DNA of 64,000 nt from Halanaerobium saccharolyticum. Its GTDB lineage: Bacteria > Bacillota > Halanaerobiia > Halanaerobiales > Halanaerobiaceae. Shown in pieces: positions 41,402-50,218 of this stretch. The stretch is taken from assembly GCF_003259895.1 (NCBI RefSeq), contig NZ_QLME01000001.1, positions 58,152 to 122,151 of the forward strand, in the 5' to 3' direction. Both the position numbers and the translations under genes were made by a program. How positions within the stretch are numbered: the stretch's first letter is position 1; every line of letters starts with the position of its first letter. The notes beneath the pieces were generated by a model. The model was not told the origin of the DNA. It did no database searches and saw only the letters and a list, made by a program, of their open reading frames with translations.

Positions 41402-43705
41402 TTAATATCGCTGTCTTACCTGCTGTTTCAATTTTAAATTATTAAAAGTAAATGCATTCTGTCTTAGTTGATTAACTACATCAGTATATATGTCTGCTCC
41501 CTCAGGATCAATAATTGTTATGACAAGAACAAATCTTTGTTTTGCAGTATTATTTTCATTCCTGTTCAGAAAATCTACTCTTAATTTCCAGTCCTGATTT
41601 TTTATACCCCTGGGAATTTTTCTATAATATGATTTTATAGGCGACCATTTAAAACCATTTTGAATTCTCTCTTTTTCATATTTGCTGTCCCAATTTTTTT
41701 CTAATGGTACTTCACCGGAATAATCAAATTTCAACTCACCATTTTCATTAATTTCTTTATAAGTTCCTAAAGAAGCATTGATATTAACCCTACAATATTC
41801 CTGACCAAAATTCGGATCTAAGGGAGGATCATACGCTAAAGTCATATATATTTCACCATACCACTTATTATTTCTCAATAATGACTCGGGATATGGAAAA
41901 TCATAAAGTTCAAGATGCTCTCCCTTTTTGATAAGCTCATTAAAAATTAAGGTAACCTTATCATTTCTGCAGCTTAAAATATCAGCTGGTAATATATTAG
42001 GGTGTCCGAAACCATAGTATTTATTTTCTTCATCTTTATTAATCTTAACCGAATTGGAAAGTCTAGCAGAATGTATTAATAAAGCTTTTGAAGTCAATAA
42101 ATCCTGGTTGTCCAAACTATTATTTATAGCAGCATAAGTATTAGTAACTAAAGGGGTAGAAAAACTGGTACCAATATTTTCAAAGATAGAACAATCTTCG
42201 CCAAGAGAAAAAACACCTAAATTATTACAGCTCCATTCACTATCTAAGTTACCTCCATAATCTACTACCTCAGGCTTAATTACATAGTTTGCTCCAGGTC
42301 CACGTCGACTAAATGGAGAAGGTTCATGTTTTTTTACAATTGAATTATCGGAATCTTTGTGAGCAATAGAACCAACTGTGAGAGATCTTATTGAATCAGC
42401 TGGAGAAGTAATTCTATCATTTTCACCCAGATCTTTAACAGGGGGCCAACTTCTAAATGGAGGAGTATTATAATTGCCGCTTGATAAAATAAATTTAACC
42501 TCATATTTATCCGATAATTCATCTAAAAAAACAGCTAAATCACTAATTTCATCATTCTTGCACATAATACTGGAACCTAATGATAAATTCCAGATCTTAA
42601 CTTCATTTGAATACTTAGGGACAACTTCATTCATAATCTCTATAAATTGGTCTTCTGTTAAATGATCTACTTTACCATATTGAGGATCATCATTTGGAAT
42701 AACAACAACATCCAAAAATTTAAACTTTTGATTACTTCTATTTTTAAAATTATTAAAAATATCTCCATACTGAATTAACCCCGCTACAAAAGTACCATGT
42801 TGATTATTTTGATATTCTTCCGGCACAAAACTTTCTCTTGCATATATCCAGGGCTCTAATAAAGGATGGTCTGCCTTTATCCCACTATCAACAACACCGA
42901 TAACGGGGTATTCACTTTTACCAGGCTTCTTATATTCTGAAGGATCAATACTTTTGACTGAATAACTTTTGATTGGCGCAGTATTGATAGTTCTAATAGG
43001 AGAAATAGTTTTAAGCGCACTAAATCCAGCTATATTATCCAGACTATTTTTGTCGCAATTATTTACTTTGAAGGTTTTAAATAAATCACTGAAACTTATT
43101 TCTTCCAAATTATCAATAAGGTTATATTTTTCTAAAAGCCTATAAAAATTTTGGTGTGAATTTTTATTATCCTGTTGATTATCAAAATTAAATAATTTTA
43201 ATTTTACTGGTCTTCCTGAGTTTATTTGTTTATACATTTCTTCTTTAGAAAACTCAGAAAAAATGTCTTCAGAAGTATAAGGTAATATATTATCAATAAC
43301 CGTTAAGTTAGACTTAAATTTTTCAGTACTATTATTCTTCATTTCACTAATAACCGTATCAATTCCAGTCTTAGTTAACTTAATAAAAATTTCATCAAAT
43401 GTATTACTGCCAATAATAGGACAAGTATCAGGGTTAAATATTTTATTGGGTTTATGAGATTTAGCAATTGCTTTATTCTTTATTTTTATTTTACCGACAC
43501 AGGGTACTTCAGGAAATTCTTTGAAATTTTTTGAATAATATTTATTAAGACTAACAAATTTATCCGACAGGCTTTTTCTAAGCTCTGGTGTCACTTCCCC
43601 AAAAAACTTAGTCTGACCTCCCCCGGTATTTTTTGTTTTATCCTGTTTTCTAGAAAAAACTACTTTAATCGGCAATCTTTCATTCTTATCACTCACTATT
43701 CTCAC
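41402..43705 (-). CDS. ietS: Subtilisin-like (S8) protease, IetS-like
   Basis: A 767-residue intracellular S8 serine protease. No signal peptide. The catalytic triad is complete: D273 (VIGVVDSGI), H303 (HGTFVAG) and S514 (GTSFSTP). A 260-residue N-terminal region and a roughly 190-residue beta-rich C-terminal region flank the catalytic domain. It overlaps the upstream AAA+ ATPase gene by 17 bases, so the two are made together. This ATPase-subtilase pair matches the IetAS system (known as a plasmid stability locus and listed among anti-phage systems). Probably the effector that cleaves proteins once the ATPase senses infection; that mechanism is inferred. Confidence 0.75.
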   Translation of the reverse strand: MRIVSDKNERLPIKVVFSRKQDKTKNTGGGQTKFFGEVTPELRKSLSDKFVSLNKYYSKNFKEFPEVPCVGKIKIKNKAIAKSHKPNKIFNPDTCPIIGSNTFDEIFIKLTKTGIDTVISEMKNNSTEKFKSNLTVIDNILPYTSEDIFSEFSKEEMYKQINSGRPVKLKLFNFDNQQDNKNSHQNFYRLLEKYNLIDNLEEISFSDLFKTFKVNNCDKNSLDNIAGFSALKTISPIRTINTAPIKSYSVKSIDPSEYKKPGKSEYPVIGVVDSGIKADHPLLEPWIYARESFVPEEYQNNQHGTFVAGLIQYGDIFNNFKNRSNQKFKFLDVVVIPNDDPQYGKVDHLTEDQFIEIMNEVVPKYSNEVKIWNLSLGSSIMCKNDEISDLAVFLDELSDKYEVKFILSSGNYNTPPFRSWPPVKDLGENDRITSPADSIRSLTVGSIAHKDSDNSIVKKHEPSPFSRRGPGANYVIKPEVVDYGGNLDSEWSCNNLGVFSLGEDCSIFENIGTSFSTPLVTNTYAAINNSLDNQDLLTSKALLIHSARLSNSVKINKDEENKYYGFGHPNILPADILSCRNDKVTLIFNELIKKGEHLELYDFPYPESLLRNNKWYGEIYMTLAYDPPLDPNFGQEYCRVNINASLGTYKEINENGELKFDYSGEVPLEKNWDSKYEKERIQNGFKWSPIKSYYRKIPRGIKNQDWKLRVDFLNRNENNTAKQRFVLVITIIDPEGADIYTDVVNQLRQNAFTFNNLKLKQQVRQRY

Positions 43706-44831
43706 TACCTTCCCGGATTAACTGACCAATATATGCCTTTGAATATCCAAGCAATTTAGCAATTTTAGAATAACTAAAAATTTTATCATCAATATTCCTT
43801 AAATAAATAGATATTTTTTTTGCCCTCTCTCTATCAGAAAGATCAGTCTCTGAATCAAAAAAATCTATATAAGAAAAAAATCTTTTAACTAAAATTTTAA
43901 CATTAAATTTATTATCCCTAATAATACTATCCCTTAAAGAACTATTACAGATATCCTCAATCTGGGCTCCAGTTAAATCTTTAAAAATATGAGCTAAGAG
44001 CTCATAATCCATTTTATTTAACTTGTCTGTTCCTAAAAAAAGTCTTATTAGTTCTTTTCTAGATTCAAAAGAAGGTTTTTTGATATTTAAAGTGTAGTCA
44101 AATCGTCTCCAGACAGCAGGATCTAGTAATTGTTCATGATTAGTGGCAGCAATTAAGATGTGACCTTCATTAAGAAAATCAATATTCTGCAGCAGACTGT
44201 TAACAACCCTTTTTAATTCACCCAGCTCATTTTTATCATCTCGCAGTTTGGCCAGTGCATCAAATTCATCTAAAAATAATATACAGGGAGTTGTCTCTAC
44301 ATATTCAAATAAATATCTAATATTTTTAGCTGTATTACCTAAATAAGAAGAAATAAGACTATCCAGTCGGGCAACTAATAATGGAAGCCCTGTTTTTAAT
44401 GAAAGATAGTGAGCTAATTTTGTTTTTCCACATCCAGGTGGGCCATAAAATAATAATGTATTTGGAAACTCTAAACCAGAAGCAGCAAGTAAATCACTTT
44501 TTTCATAAGCTAAAATGAATTCTTCTATTTTTTCTTTTTCTAATTTATTTAAAACTATGTCCCCAGAAATTTCTTCTGGCATTATTACATCAGCCATAGA
44601 TAATCTTGACTCCTGATCAACCGGAACATTCATAATTGAATCTAAATTTTGCGCCGTCATATGTTTTTTAGTATTGTTAGAAGAAAGAGCTTTTTTTAAT
44701 TTATCAGCAACTTTATTTTCTCCTTCTTTTTCAAGTTTATTACTGAGCAATTTCGTATAGTTAACAACCTTATCTTGATCTGACTTCAAAGCGCCTTCAA
44801 TAATTTTCAAAATTTCTAAAGTGTGTTCCAA
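43689..44831 (-). CDS. ietA: AAA+ ATPase, IetA-like
   Basis: A 380-residue cytoplasmic ATPase. Walker A is GPPGCGKT at 130-137, Walker B ILFLDEFD at 184-191, sensor 1 ILIAATNHEQLL near 227, and an arginine finger region DPAVWRRFD near 240, as in FtsH/Vps4-type AAA proteins. An N-terminal helical domain (1-115) and a C-terminal helix-turn-helix-like segment (KIAKLLGYSKAYIGQLIREG) are extra. It starts with TTG after GGAGGTG. It forms an operon with the subtilase and probably controls its activity. The end HTH and the palindrome over the start region suggest autoregulation. Confidence 0.78.
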   Translation of the reverse strand: MEHTLEILKIIEGALKSDQDKVVNYTKLLSNKLEKEGENKVADKLKKALSSNNTKKHMTAQNLDSIMNVPVDQESRLSMADVIMPEEISGDIVLNKLEKEKIEEFILAYEKSDLLAASGLEFPNTLLFYGPPGCGKTKLAHYLSLKTGLPLLVARLDSLISSYLGNTAKNIRYLFEYVETTPCILFLDEFDALAKLRDDKNELGELKRVVNSLLQNIDFLNEGHILIAATNHEQLLDPAVWRRFDYTLNIKKPSFESRKELIRLFLGTDKLNKMDYELLAHIFKDLTGAQIEDICNSSLRDSIIRDNKFNVKILVKRFFSYIDFFDSETDLSDRERAKKISIYLRNIDDKIFSYSKIAKLLGYSKAYIGQLIREGSENSE

Positions 44832-44844
44832 ATTTTATCACCTC

Positions 44845-44891
44845 CAAATTGTATACAATTTGATTATATCATGTACGATTAATGATGTAAA
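44845..44891 (-). promoter_or_regulatory. Promoter and palindromic operator of the ietAS-like operon
   Basis: Minus strand: -35 TTTACA (44891-44886), 17-base spacer, -10 TATAAT (44868-44863), then a perfect 18-base palindrome CAAATTGTATACAATTTG (44862-44845) at the start site, just before the ribosome-binding site. A related half-site CGTATACAAA occurs about 60 bases upstream (near 44915). This looks like an operator for tight repression. Confidence 0.75.
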
Positions 44892-44952
44892 CTTAATTTT
44901 ATAGCTTTATTTGTATACGATTTTACTCTTTTGGAATACTAATTTCCAAAAC

Positions 44953-44994
44953 AAAAAAATACTCCTGGCAGCTAATAAATAACTCCAGGAGTAT
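44953..44994 (-). terminator. Terminator of the KGGVGR ATPase gene
   Basis: Minus strand: ATACTCCTGG (44994-44985), loop, CCAGGAGTAT (44968-44959), then seven T. It separates this unit from the ietAS-like operon. Confidence 0.88.
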
Positions 44995-45088
44995 TATCTC
45001 ACTCAATTTTATTTTACTTAATCATTTTAGGACCGTAATCTAATTTCCTTCAATCCTTATTTTCAAAAAAATATTTATTAAGTTTCAT

Positions 45089-47434
45089 CTAATATCTTTC
45101 AAAAACACAGCCTAAACTATCTCTACTAATAAGTGACTTTTTGCTCTTTAAGTTATTCTCAATTTCTAATTTTATTGTTTCACTTAAAATTTCTGCTACT
45201 GAGATAGGGTTCATCATATTTTTTGATTCTAGTAAATCATAAAAATAATCTATAACCTTTTTAGAATAAATTTCAGGATTAATTCTAATTCCCCAGAATA
45301 AATTTAACAGATAGTCTGTTCTGATTTCTACACTGTTGGCAAAATAATTGTTCAGATTGAACTTTTCACTAACTTGATTCTTATTTTCTTCATTTTCTTT
45401 TCTTTTAAATTCAGCCAGTTTTTCTTCAAAAGTAGAAACTTTATTGGTCCGATTAATAGCATATAAGTAATCTTCCAGATTACTGGAAACCGAAAGTAAG
45501 TAATCTAATATCAGCCTTTTTAGATCATCTTTTTTCCATTCAAGCTGATAAACTCCAAGTAAATCTGTAAATAATTCCAGATTGTTTTTATAATATCTAT
45601 CAGATACAATTATTTTCAGATTAAGCTTCGAAAAGTGTTCTCTAATAAATTCAACTGCCGAATTTAATATATTAATTTTTTCAGCGGTTAAATAATTATT
45701 TCCGAAAATATTTAGATTAATAACCAAATTTATTTCTCTTCTTACATTATTGATCCTGTTTCCAGTTTCATTTAAATAAAAAATATCATCTGAATCTTCT
45801 GCAACCAGAGTCAAATCTTTAATTTTTTGAATCCGATCATCGAAATCAAGCTCTATAAACTCACTTTTTATTCTAGAATAATCCTCCTGAATAAAGTTAT
45901 CAGCTGTAAAAACCATTTTTGAATCATCTGATTTCAATACCTGTAAAGTTACATAATAAAAATAACTTAATACATCAAATAAATCTTCAAATTGATTTTC
46001 AGCAAGAAAGTTATTATCCTCAATAAAAACGAGTTTGTTTTCTACTAAAGCTAATAAAGAGCTCCCCTTTTCCTCTCGCATGGGGGTAATTTTATTGAAA
46101 TTATCTATTAATCTCGAAAATCGTTTTTCTATTATTTGAGAGTCAGCAGCTATAAAATTGTATTTATTACTCATTACCTTTTTTTCGGCCTCAGTTATAT
46201 AAAATTCCTTACTTATATTATCTAACAGCTGCTTTAACACTTCTTTTTTATCAATATAATCTGTAATATATGTTTTATTAATCTCTAATTGATCTTTTTC
46301 TAAAATAAAATCTGCAATCTCCTGATACTCACTTAAGAATTTATCATTAGGAAAATCCTTAATTACAGCTAATCTTGGATTATACACGATCGAGATGAAT
46401 TCCTGCTCAAGCCTTAATTCTTCAAATAATTCTTCTGCATAATCAAGACCCTCATCAGCTTCAACTCTAGAAAAAACAACTGTAAATTTCTTCAACTGCA
46501 TATTTTTCATTAAATCAACTATTGTTCGAGTTCCAGTTATGTTTTCCCTATTTGGATAAGTAAAAAAGAATACTTCATCCGCAATATCTAAAATAGAAAA
46601 AGCTCCCCAATCATTGATACCAGTTCGAGAATCAATAAGTACAATATCTATCTCTAATCTTTTTTGCAATTTTTCTAATAGAACAGTTAAATAGTCTCTC
46701 CGGGAAAGAAATTTAGGTTTTAACTGAGTTAATTTATAAATATACTCTGCAGACATTATTCCAGCAGGGATAGTATACAAATTACCGGCAAGTGTTTCAT
46801 CTACCTGGATATTACTAACAATATCATCAATATTTATATCTTTCTCTTCGCCGGCAAATTCCTGTTCATAAAGATAATCAACAATCCCTTTGTCCAGTTC
46901 AATTTTATTAGAGAAAATATCATATAAACTTGGAGCTTCAATGTCTAAGTCGAGCATTAATACATTTTTGCCTTTTTTAGCTAAAAGATAAGCGGTCTGA
47001 ACTAAAGCAAGAGTTCTCCCAACTCCACCTTTATACGAATAAAAAGATATAAGGTGAGGCAAATCATTTTTTACTTTTTTATCTTTAATTTTGGCATCAG
47101 CTTCTAATGATTTTATCATGCTCTCCCAGTCAGAAAATCCATCTTTTTTAGTTGAGGGTTTTTTGATTCCAGAAAAATCAGCATCTTCAACACTATAAAA
47201 GGTAGTAAATCCTTTATGGTAGAAATCATCAAGTTTCTGAAAAGAGCTCTCTATAAATTTTAAAGATTCTGATTCATCATCTTCAAATTTATTACTAACA
47301 ATAGTTAAATCTATTCTGCCTAGAGGAGTTACATTAATATCTATCCATTCAGCATCTTTTTTTATAAAGTGATCTTTCAGTGCTTTTTTGAATTTCTTTA
47401 AACTGCTCAACCTTTTATTTAATTTACTATCCAT
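45089..47434 (-). CDS. KGGVGR ATPase (ParA/MinD superfamily) with long extensions
   Basis: A 781-residue protein. Residues 128-370 form a SIMIBI/ParA-type ATPase with the deviant Walker A KGGVGRT (135-141), LMLDLDIEAPSLYD (switch/A' region) and IVLIDSRTGINDWG. The 120-residue N-terminal part (many Lys/Asp) and the roughly 400-residue C-terminal part have no motif I recognise. KGGVGR ATPases occur in bacterial conflict systems as multidomain NTPases. Start at 47434 (ATG) rather than the in-frame TTG upstream, because GAGGG sits directly against that TTG. Independently transcribed and terminated, next to the IetAS-like pair; a role in defence is inferred from neighbourhood. Confidence 0.7.
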   Translation of the reverse strand: MDSKLNKRLSSLKKFKKALKDHFIKKDAEWIDINVTPLGRIDLTIVSNKFEDDESESLKFIESSFQKLDDFYHKGFTTFYSVEDADFSGIKKPSTKKDGFSDWESMIKSLEADAKIKDKKVKNDLPHLISFYSYKGGVGRTLALVQTAYLLAKKGKNVLMLDLDIEAPSLYDIFSNKIELDKGIVDYLYEQEFAGEEKDINIDDIVSNIQVDETLAGNLYTIPAGIMSAEYIYKLTQLKPKFLSRRDYLTVLLEKLQKRLEIDIVLIDSRTGINDWGAFSILDIADEVFFFTYPNRENITGTRTIVDLMKNMQLKKFTVVFSRVEADEGLDYAEELFEELRLEQEFISIVYNPRLAVIKDFPNDKFLSEYQEIADFILEKDQLEINKTYITDYIDKKEVLKQLLDNISKEFYITEAEKKVMSNKYNFIAADSQIIEKRFSRLIDNFNKITPMREEKGSSLLALVENKLVFIEDNNFLAENQFEDLFDVLSYFYYVTLQVLKSDDSKMVFTADNFIQEDYSRIKSEFIELDFDDRIQKIKDLTLVAEDSDDIFYLNETGNRINNVRREINLVINLNIFGNNYLTAEKINILNSAVEFIREHFSKLNLKIIVSDRYYKNNLELFTDLLGVYQLEWKKDDLKRLILDYLLSVSSNLEDYLYAINRTNKVSTFEEKLAEFKRKENEENKNQVSEKFNLNNYFANSVEIRTDYLLNLFWGIRINPEIYSKKVIDYFYDLLESKNMMNPISVAEILSETIKLEIENNLKSKKSLISRDSLGCVFERY

Positions 47435-47566
47435 AATAATCAACCCTCAATCCTTTGCTTTTGCTCATTTAGCCAGTTATTATTGTTACATATTATTATT
47501 TTGAACTAAACTAAAAAATTAAACATCCCTGGATTTGTTCTTGTATATTTACTGGCGTGAAGCTTA

Positions 47567-47620
47567 GTTTGTTACATCTGGTTTGGTTTGGCTGCAATCC
47601 AGATGACAAAAGGCATAACG
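47567..47620. other. Palindromic spacer after the GNAT gene
   Basis: TTTGT..CATCTGG pairs with CCAGATG.ACAAA (47575-47581 with 47599-47605 plus flanks), bordered by GGCATAACG. On the minus strand it reads CGTTATGCC then the hairpin. It resembles recombination-type spacers in shape but does not fit the attC consensus; see the findings. Confidence 0.4.
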
Positions 47621-47656
47621 TCAATCTCATCTTATATGACAACTAGCAGTAATCTA

Positions 47657-48085
47657 TTACTTTTTCCAGATCATTAAATATTCTTCTTCTTTTAGTTTTT
47701 TATCTACCAATTCTTCTTTTATTTCAAACCCATTTTTTGAATAAAAATTATAAGCTCTAATATTTTTTTTAAAAACTTTTAATTCTATATAATCTCTATC
47801 CTTTTTTACATGATTTAATAACTCTTTACCAAAACCTCTGCTTTGAAATCTGGCATCGACAAAAATTGCAGCTAAATAGTTATCCAGCATTGAAATAAAT
47901 CCAGATAACTCATTATTATTTTCTATAACATATGTTTCAGAATTTGGAATATATTTTTCCTTCATATCTGCTTTTGCTGATTTCCAATATTTTTTATCAA
48001 CAAAATTATGAGCTTCTAATGATACTTCATACCATAAATCCACTAACTTATTAATATCATCTTTACTGCTTCTCCTGATTCTCAA
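47657..48085 (-). CDS. GNAT-family N-acetyltransferase
   Basis: A 142-residue cytoplasmic acetyltransferase. Seen: the acetyl-CoA-binding motif A (AAIFVDARFQSRGFGKELLNH, near residues 70-90), ELKVFKKNIRAYNFYSKNGF (motif B) and the C-terminal EYLMIWKK. It transfers acetyl from acetyl-CoA to an amine, possibly an antibiotic, an amino acid or a protein end. It starts with TTG after GGAAG. It heads a row of three resistance-type genes with palindromic spacers and no obvious promoters of their own, so HGT origin is likely. Confidence 0.88.
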   Translation of the reverse strand: MRIRRSSKDDINKLVDLWYEVSLEAHNFVDKKYWKSAKADMKEKYIPNSETYVIENNNELSGFISMLDNYLAAIFVDARFQSRGFGKELLNHVKKDRDYIELKVFKKNIRAYNFYSKNGFEIKEELVDKKLKEEEYLMIWKK

Positions 48086-48110
48086 TTTGATCTTCCTTTT
48101 TTATTAAATT

Positions 48111-48166
48111 GCAAGTTTTATAACAGAAGGTATGACACTAATCCCCTGTCATATTATAAAGTTTGC
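48111..48166. other. Palindromic spacer between GNAT and MccF-like genes
   Basis: A stem-loop with bulges: GCAAGTTTTATAA (48111-48123) pairs with TTATAAAGTTTGC (48154-48166) and TATGACA with TGTCATA, leaving CAGAAGG unpaired on one side. It occupies nearly the whole spacer. Confidence 0.45.
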
Positions 48167-48179
48167 TGACTTTTAAAGC

Positions 48180-49223
48180 TTATAAACCTGATGTTCCTGC
48201 TTCATTAATTCGAAATTTATTATTATCACAATCTATTTCTGCCTCTACTCCATATGGTAATATAAACATTGGTGCTGTATGTCCAAAATTCATATTATAC
48301 ATTATTGGAAGATCATCTCTCTTTGCTTCATCTCTTATTACTTTTAAATATTCTTCTTTATATTCTTCATAATATTTCTCAGCTTGCGGCTTGGCTATGA
48401 TCAAAGCATTTAATCTTTCAAATATACCAATTGCATCTAAAGATCTCAAATATCTTCTAATTTCTATAGGTGTAGGCTTTTCTTCACTAGTCTCCAGAAA
48501 TAGTATTTTATTTTCCCATGCTTCTAAATCAGGCCATAAAATTGTTCCTCTCAACCAGTCTAAAACCTCTATACAACCACCTATTAATTCCCCCTTAACT
48601 ACACCCTCACCTTGAAGTAATTCATAGCCTCTTTTTTCTTTATTCAATTCTCTTTTAATTTTACTATTTTCTCTATTCTCCCATGGTAACATTTGAGAAG
48701 TCCAGTAGTTACTACTTTCAATTTCTCCTATAGTTTTATTATTAAATAAAACTTTTTTAATCCATTTGACTGTATAATCATGCATTTCAACATTCTCAGC
48801 AAATTCTGCTAGAACACTGGGGCCATAATAACTTGTCAACCCAGCCTTATAGCACATAAAATGATTTACTGTTGTATCTGAATAACCCATAAATATTTTA
48901 GGATTATTTTTTATAACGTCAAAATCTATGTAGGGAAGTAATCTAAGGGTATCATCACCACCTATGTTAGAAAATATAGCTTTTATTTCTTTATTTTTAA
49001 ATGCATTTATCATATCCTCAGCTCTTGCTTTGGGGTTATTGCTTAAATATTTACTCCCTTTTAAACTATTAGGCATTTCTACGACTTTTAGTCCAAATAA
49101 ATTCTCTAGTCTTTTTTTCCCTATTTCATATCTACATCTGAATTCTTTATCTCCTGCCAGCCCTGATGATAAACTTATCGTTGCTATTTTATCTCCTTTT
49201 TTTAAACTTTCTGGTTTTATCAT
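48180..49223 (-). CDS. S66 peptidase, MccF/LD-carboxypeptidase-like
   Basis: A 347-residue cytoplasmic serine peptidase of family S66, closest in features to the MccF microcin-C immunity type. Seen: catalytic serine in FMGYSDTT near residue 112, the glutamate region GELIGGCIEVLDWL and FLETSEEKPT, and the catalytic histidine in FGHTAPMF near 310. MccF-like enzymes cleave acyl-sulfamoyl-adenylate antibiotics, and LD-carboxypeptidases trim murein peptides. The SGLAGD start and missing signal peptide favour MccF. GAGGAGCC precedes the ATG. Middle gene of the resistance-type row. Confidence 0.85.
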   Translation of the reverse strand: MIKPESLKKGDKIATISLSSGLAGDKEFRCRYEIGKKRLENLFGLKVVEMPNSLKGSKYLSNNPKARAEDMINAFKNKEIKAIFSNIGGDDTLRLLPYIDFDVIKNNPKIFMGYSDTTVNHFMCYKAGLTSYYGPSVLAEFAENVEMHDYTVKWIKKVLFNNKTIGEIESSNYWTSQMLPWENRENSKIKRELNKEKRGYELLQGEGVVKGELIGGCIEVLDWLRGTILWPDLEAWENKILFLETSEEKPTPIEIRRYLRSLDAIGIFERLNALIIAKPQAEKYYEEYKEEYLKVIRDEAKRDDLPIMYNMNFGHTAPMFILPYGVEAEIDCDNNKFRINEAGTSGL

Positions 49224-49268
49224 AATTAGGCTCCTCTTTAATTATTTGTTAAATCAAATTTTATAAAA

Positions 49269-49394
49269 CGTCCCGAACATTTGCGACATGGCTGTCCTTA
49301 TTCTTTAGTTTGGCACATCGCTTGCTATTTATCAGCATTTTCAGCTTAAACAACTGCAAGAGATGTGACAAAAGCCATGTCTCAACGGGCGACG
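49269..49394. repeat. Large imperfect palindrome (126 bp) upstream of the MccF-like gene
   Basis: CGTCCCG (49269-49275) pairs with CGGGCGACG (49386-49394), and GACATGGC (49285-49292) with GCCATGTC (49374-49381), with further pairing inside (GTTTGGCACATC against GATGTGAC). Two smaller hairpins follow at 49394-49440 (GGCTATTTTACAGCC and TGCACTATTTATGTGCA). G+C is higher than in the neighbouring DNA. No ORF. It fills the spacer between the Vat-like and MccF-like genes. Confidence 0.65.
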
Positions 49395-49532
49395 GCTATT
49401 TTACAGCCCAACATCATACCCAATCAGCGCCAATGCACTATTTATGTGCAGTACCATACTTTAGTTAAAAACTTCATAAATGACATTATTCACTCTAACT
49501 ATGAAATAAGATTAATGACTATACAAATTAAA

Positions 49533-50169
49533 TTACTTAATAGATTTAATTTTTTTCAGATCAGAACTACAAAGTATTTCTAAATTTGAAAATATTTTTT
49601 TTGCTGGCCAATCCCACCATTTTAAGTTCAAAAGATAATCAATCAACTCATCATCAAATCTTTTCCTTATAATTCTGCATGGATTTCCACCAACTATATG
49701 ATATGGCAAAACATCCTTTGTTACAACAGAATTTGCTGCAATAATTGCTCCATCACCTATTTGAACTCCAGGCATAATAGTTACATTTTGTCCAATCCAA
49801 ACATCGTTTCCAACAACTGTATCACCTTTAAATGGCAAGTCATCAAGTGAAGGAGTGGATTTTTCCCACCCATTACCCATAATATTAAATGGATAAGTTG
49901 TAACAGAATTCATTCGATGATTTGCACCATTCATAATAAACTCTATACCTTTTGCAATTGCACAAAATTTACCAATAATCAACTTATCACCCAAGAAATC
50001 ATAATGATGAGTAACATGCTCTTCGAATTTTTCTGGTTCATTTTTGTCATCGTAATAGGTATAATCTCCAACAATAATATCTTTGCGAGTTATTACATTT
50101 TTAATATAACAAATATTTTTTTAAAGCATCATTCGGATATATTTTATCTGGGTTTGGTCCATATTCCAT
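49533..50169 (-). pseudogene. Vat/CatB-type acetyltransferase with a frameshift
   Basis: Corrected, this is a 211-residue left-handed beta-helix (hexapeptide repeat) xenobiotic acetyltransferase of the Vat/CatB family, which acetylates streptogramin or chloramphenicol. N-terminal part from ATG 50169: MEYGPNPDKIYPNDALK. After one extra A in an A-run near 50127-50133 (7 instead of 6) the frame continues NVITRKDIIVGDYTYYDD, then NGANHRMNSVTTYPFN, VVGNDVWIGQNVTIMPGVQI and YHIVGGNPCRIIRKRF. Catalytic His lies in NGANHRM. AGGAAGGTG precedes the ATG. The single homopolymer error may be real decay or a sequencing fault; if false the gene is intact. Confidence 0.8.
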
Positions 50170-50218
50170 TTCTACACCTTCCTCTAACCAAACATTAATC
50201 TCCAACCTTCATAAATCC

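Noticed and set aside
47567-49394. Spacers as canonical integron attC sites
   Set aside because: The outer arms do not carry properly oriented RYYYAAC and GTTRRRY boxes in every spacer, and no integron integrase is in the window. Kept only as a cassette-like hypothesis.
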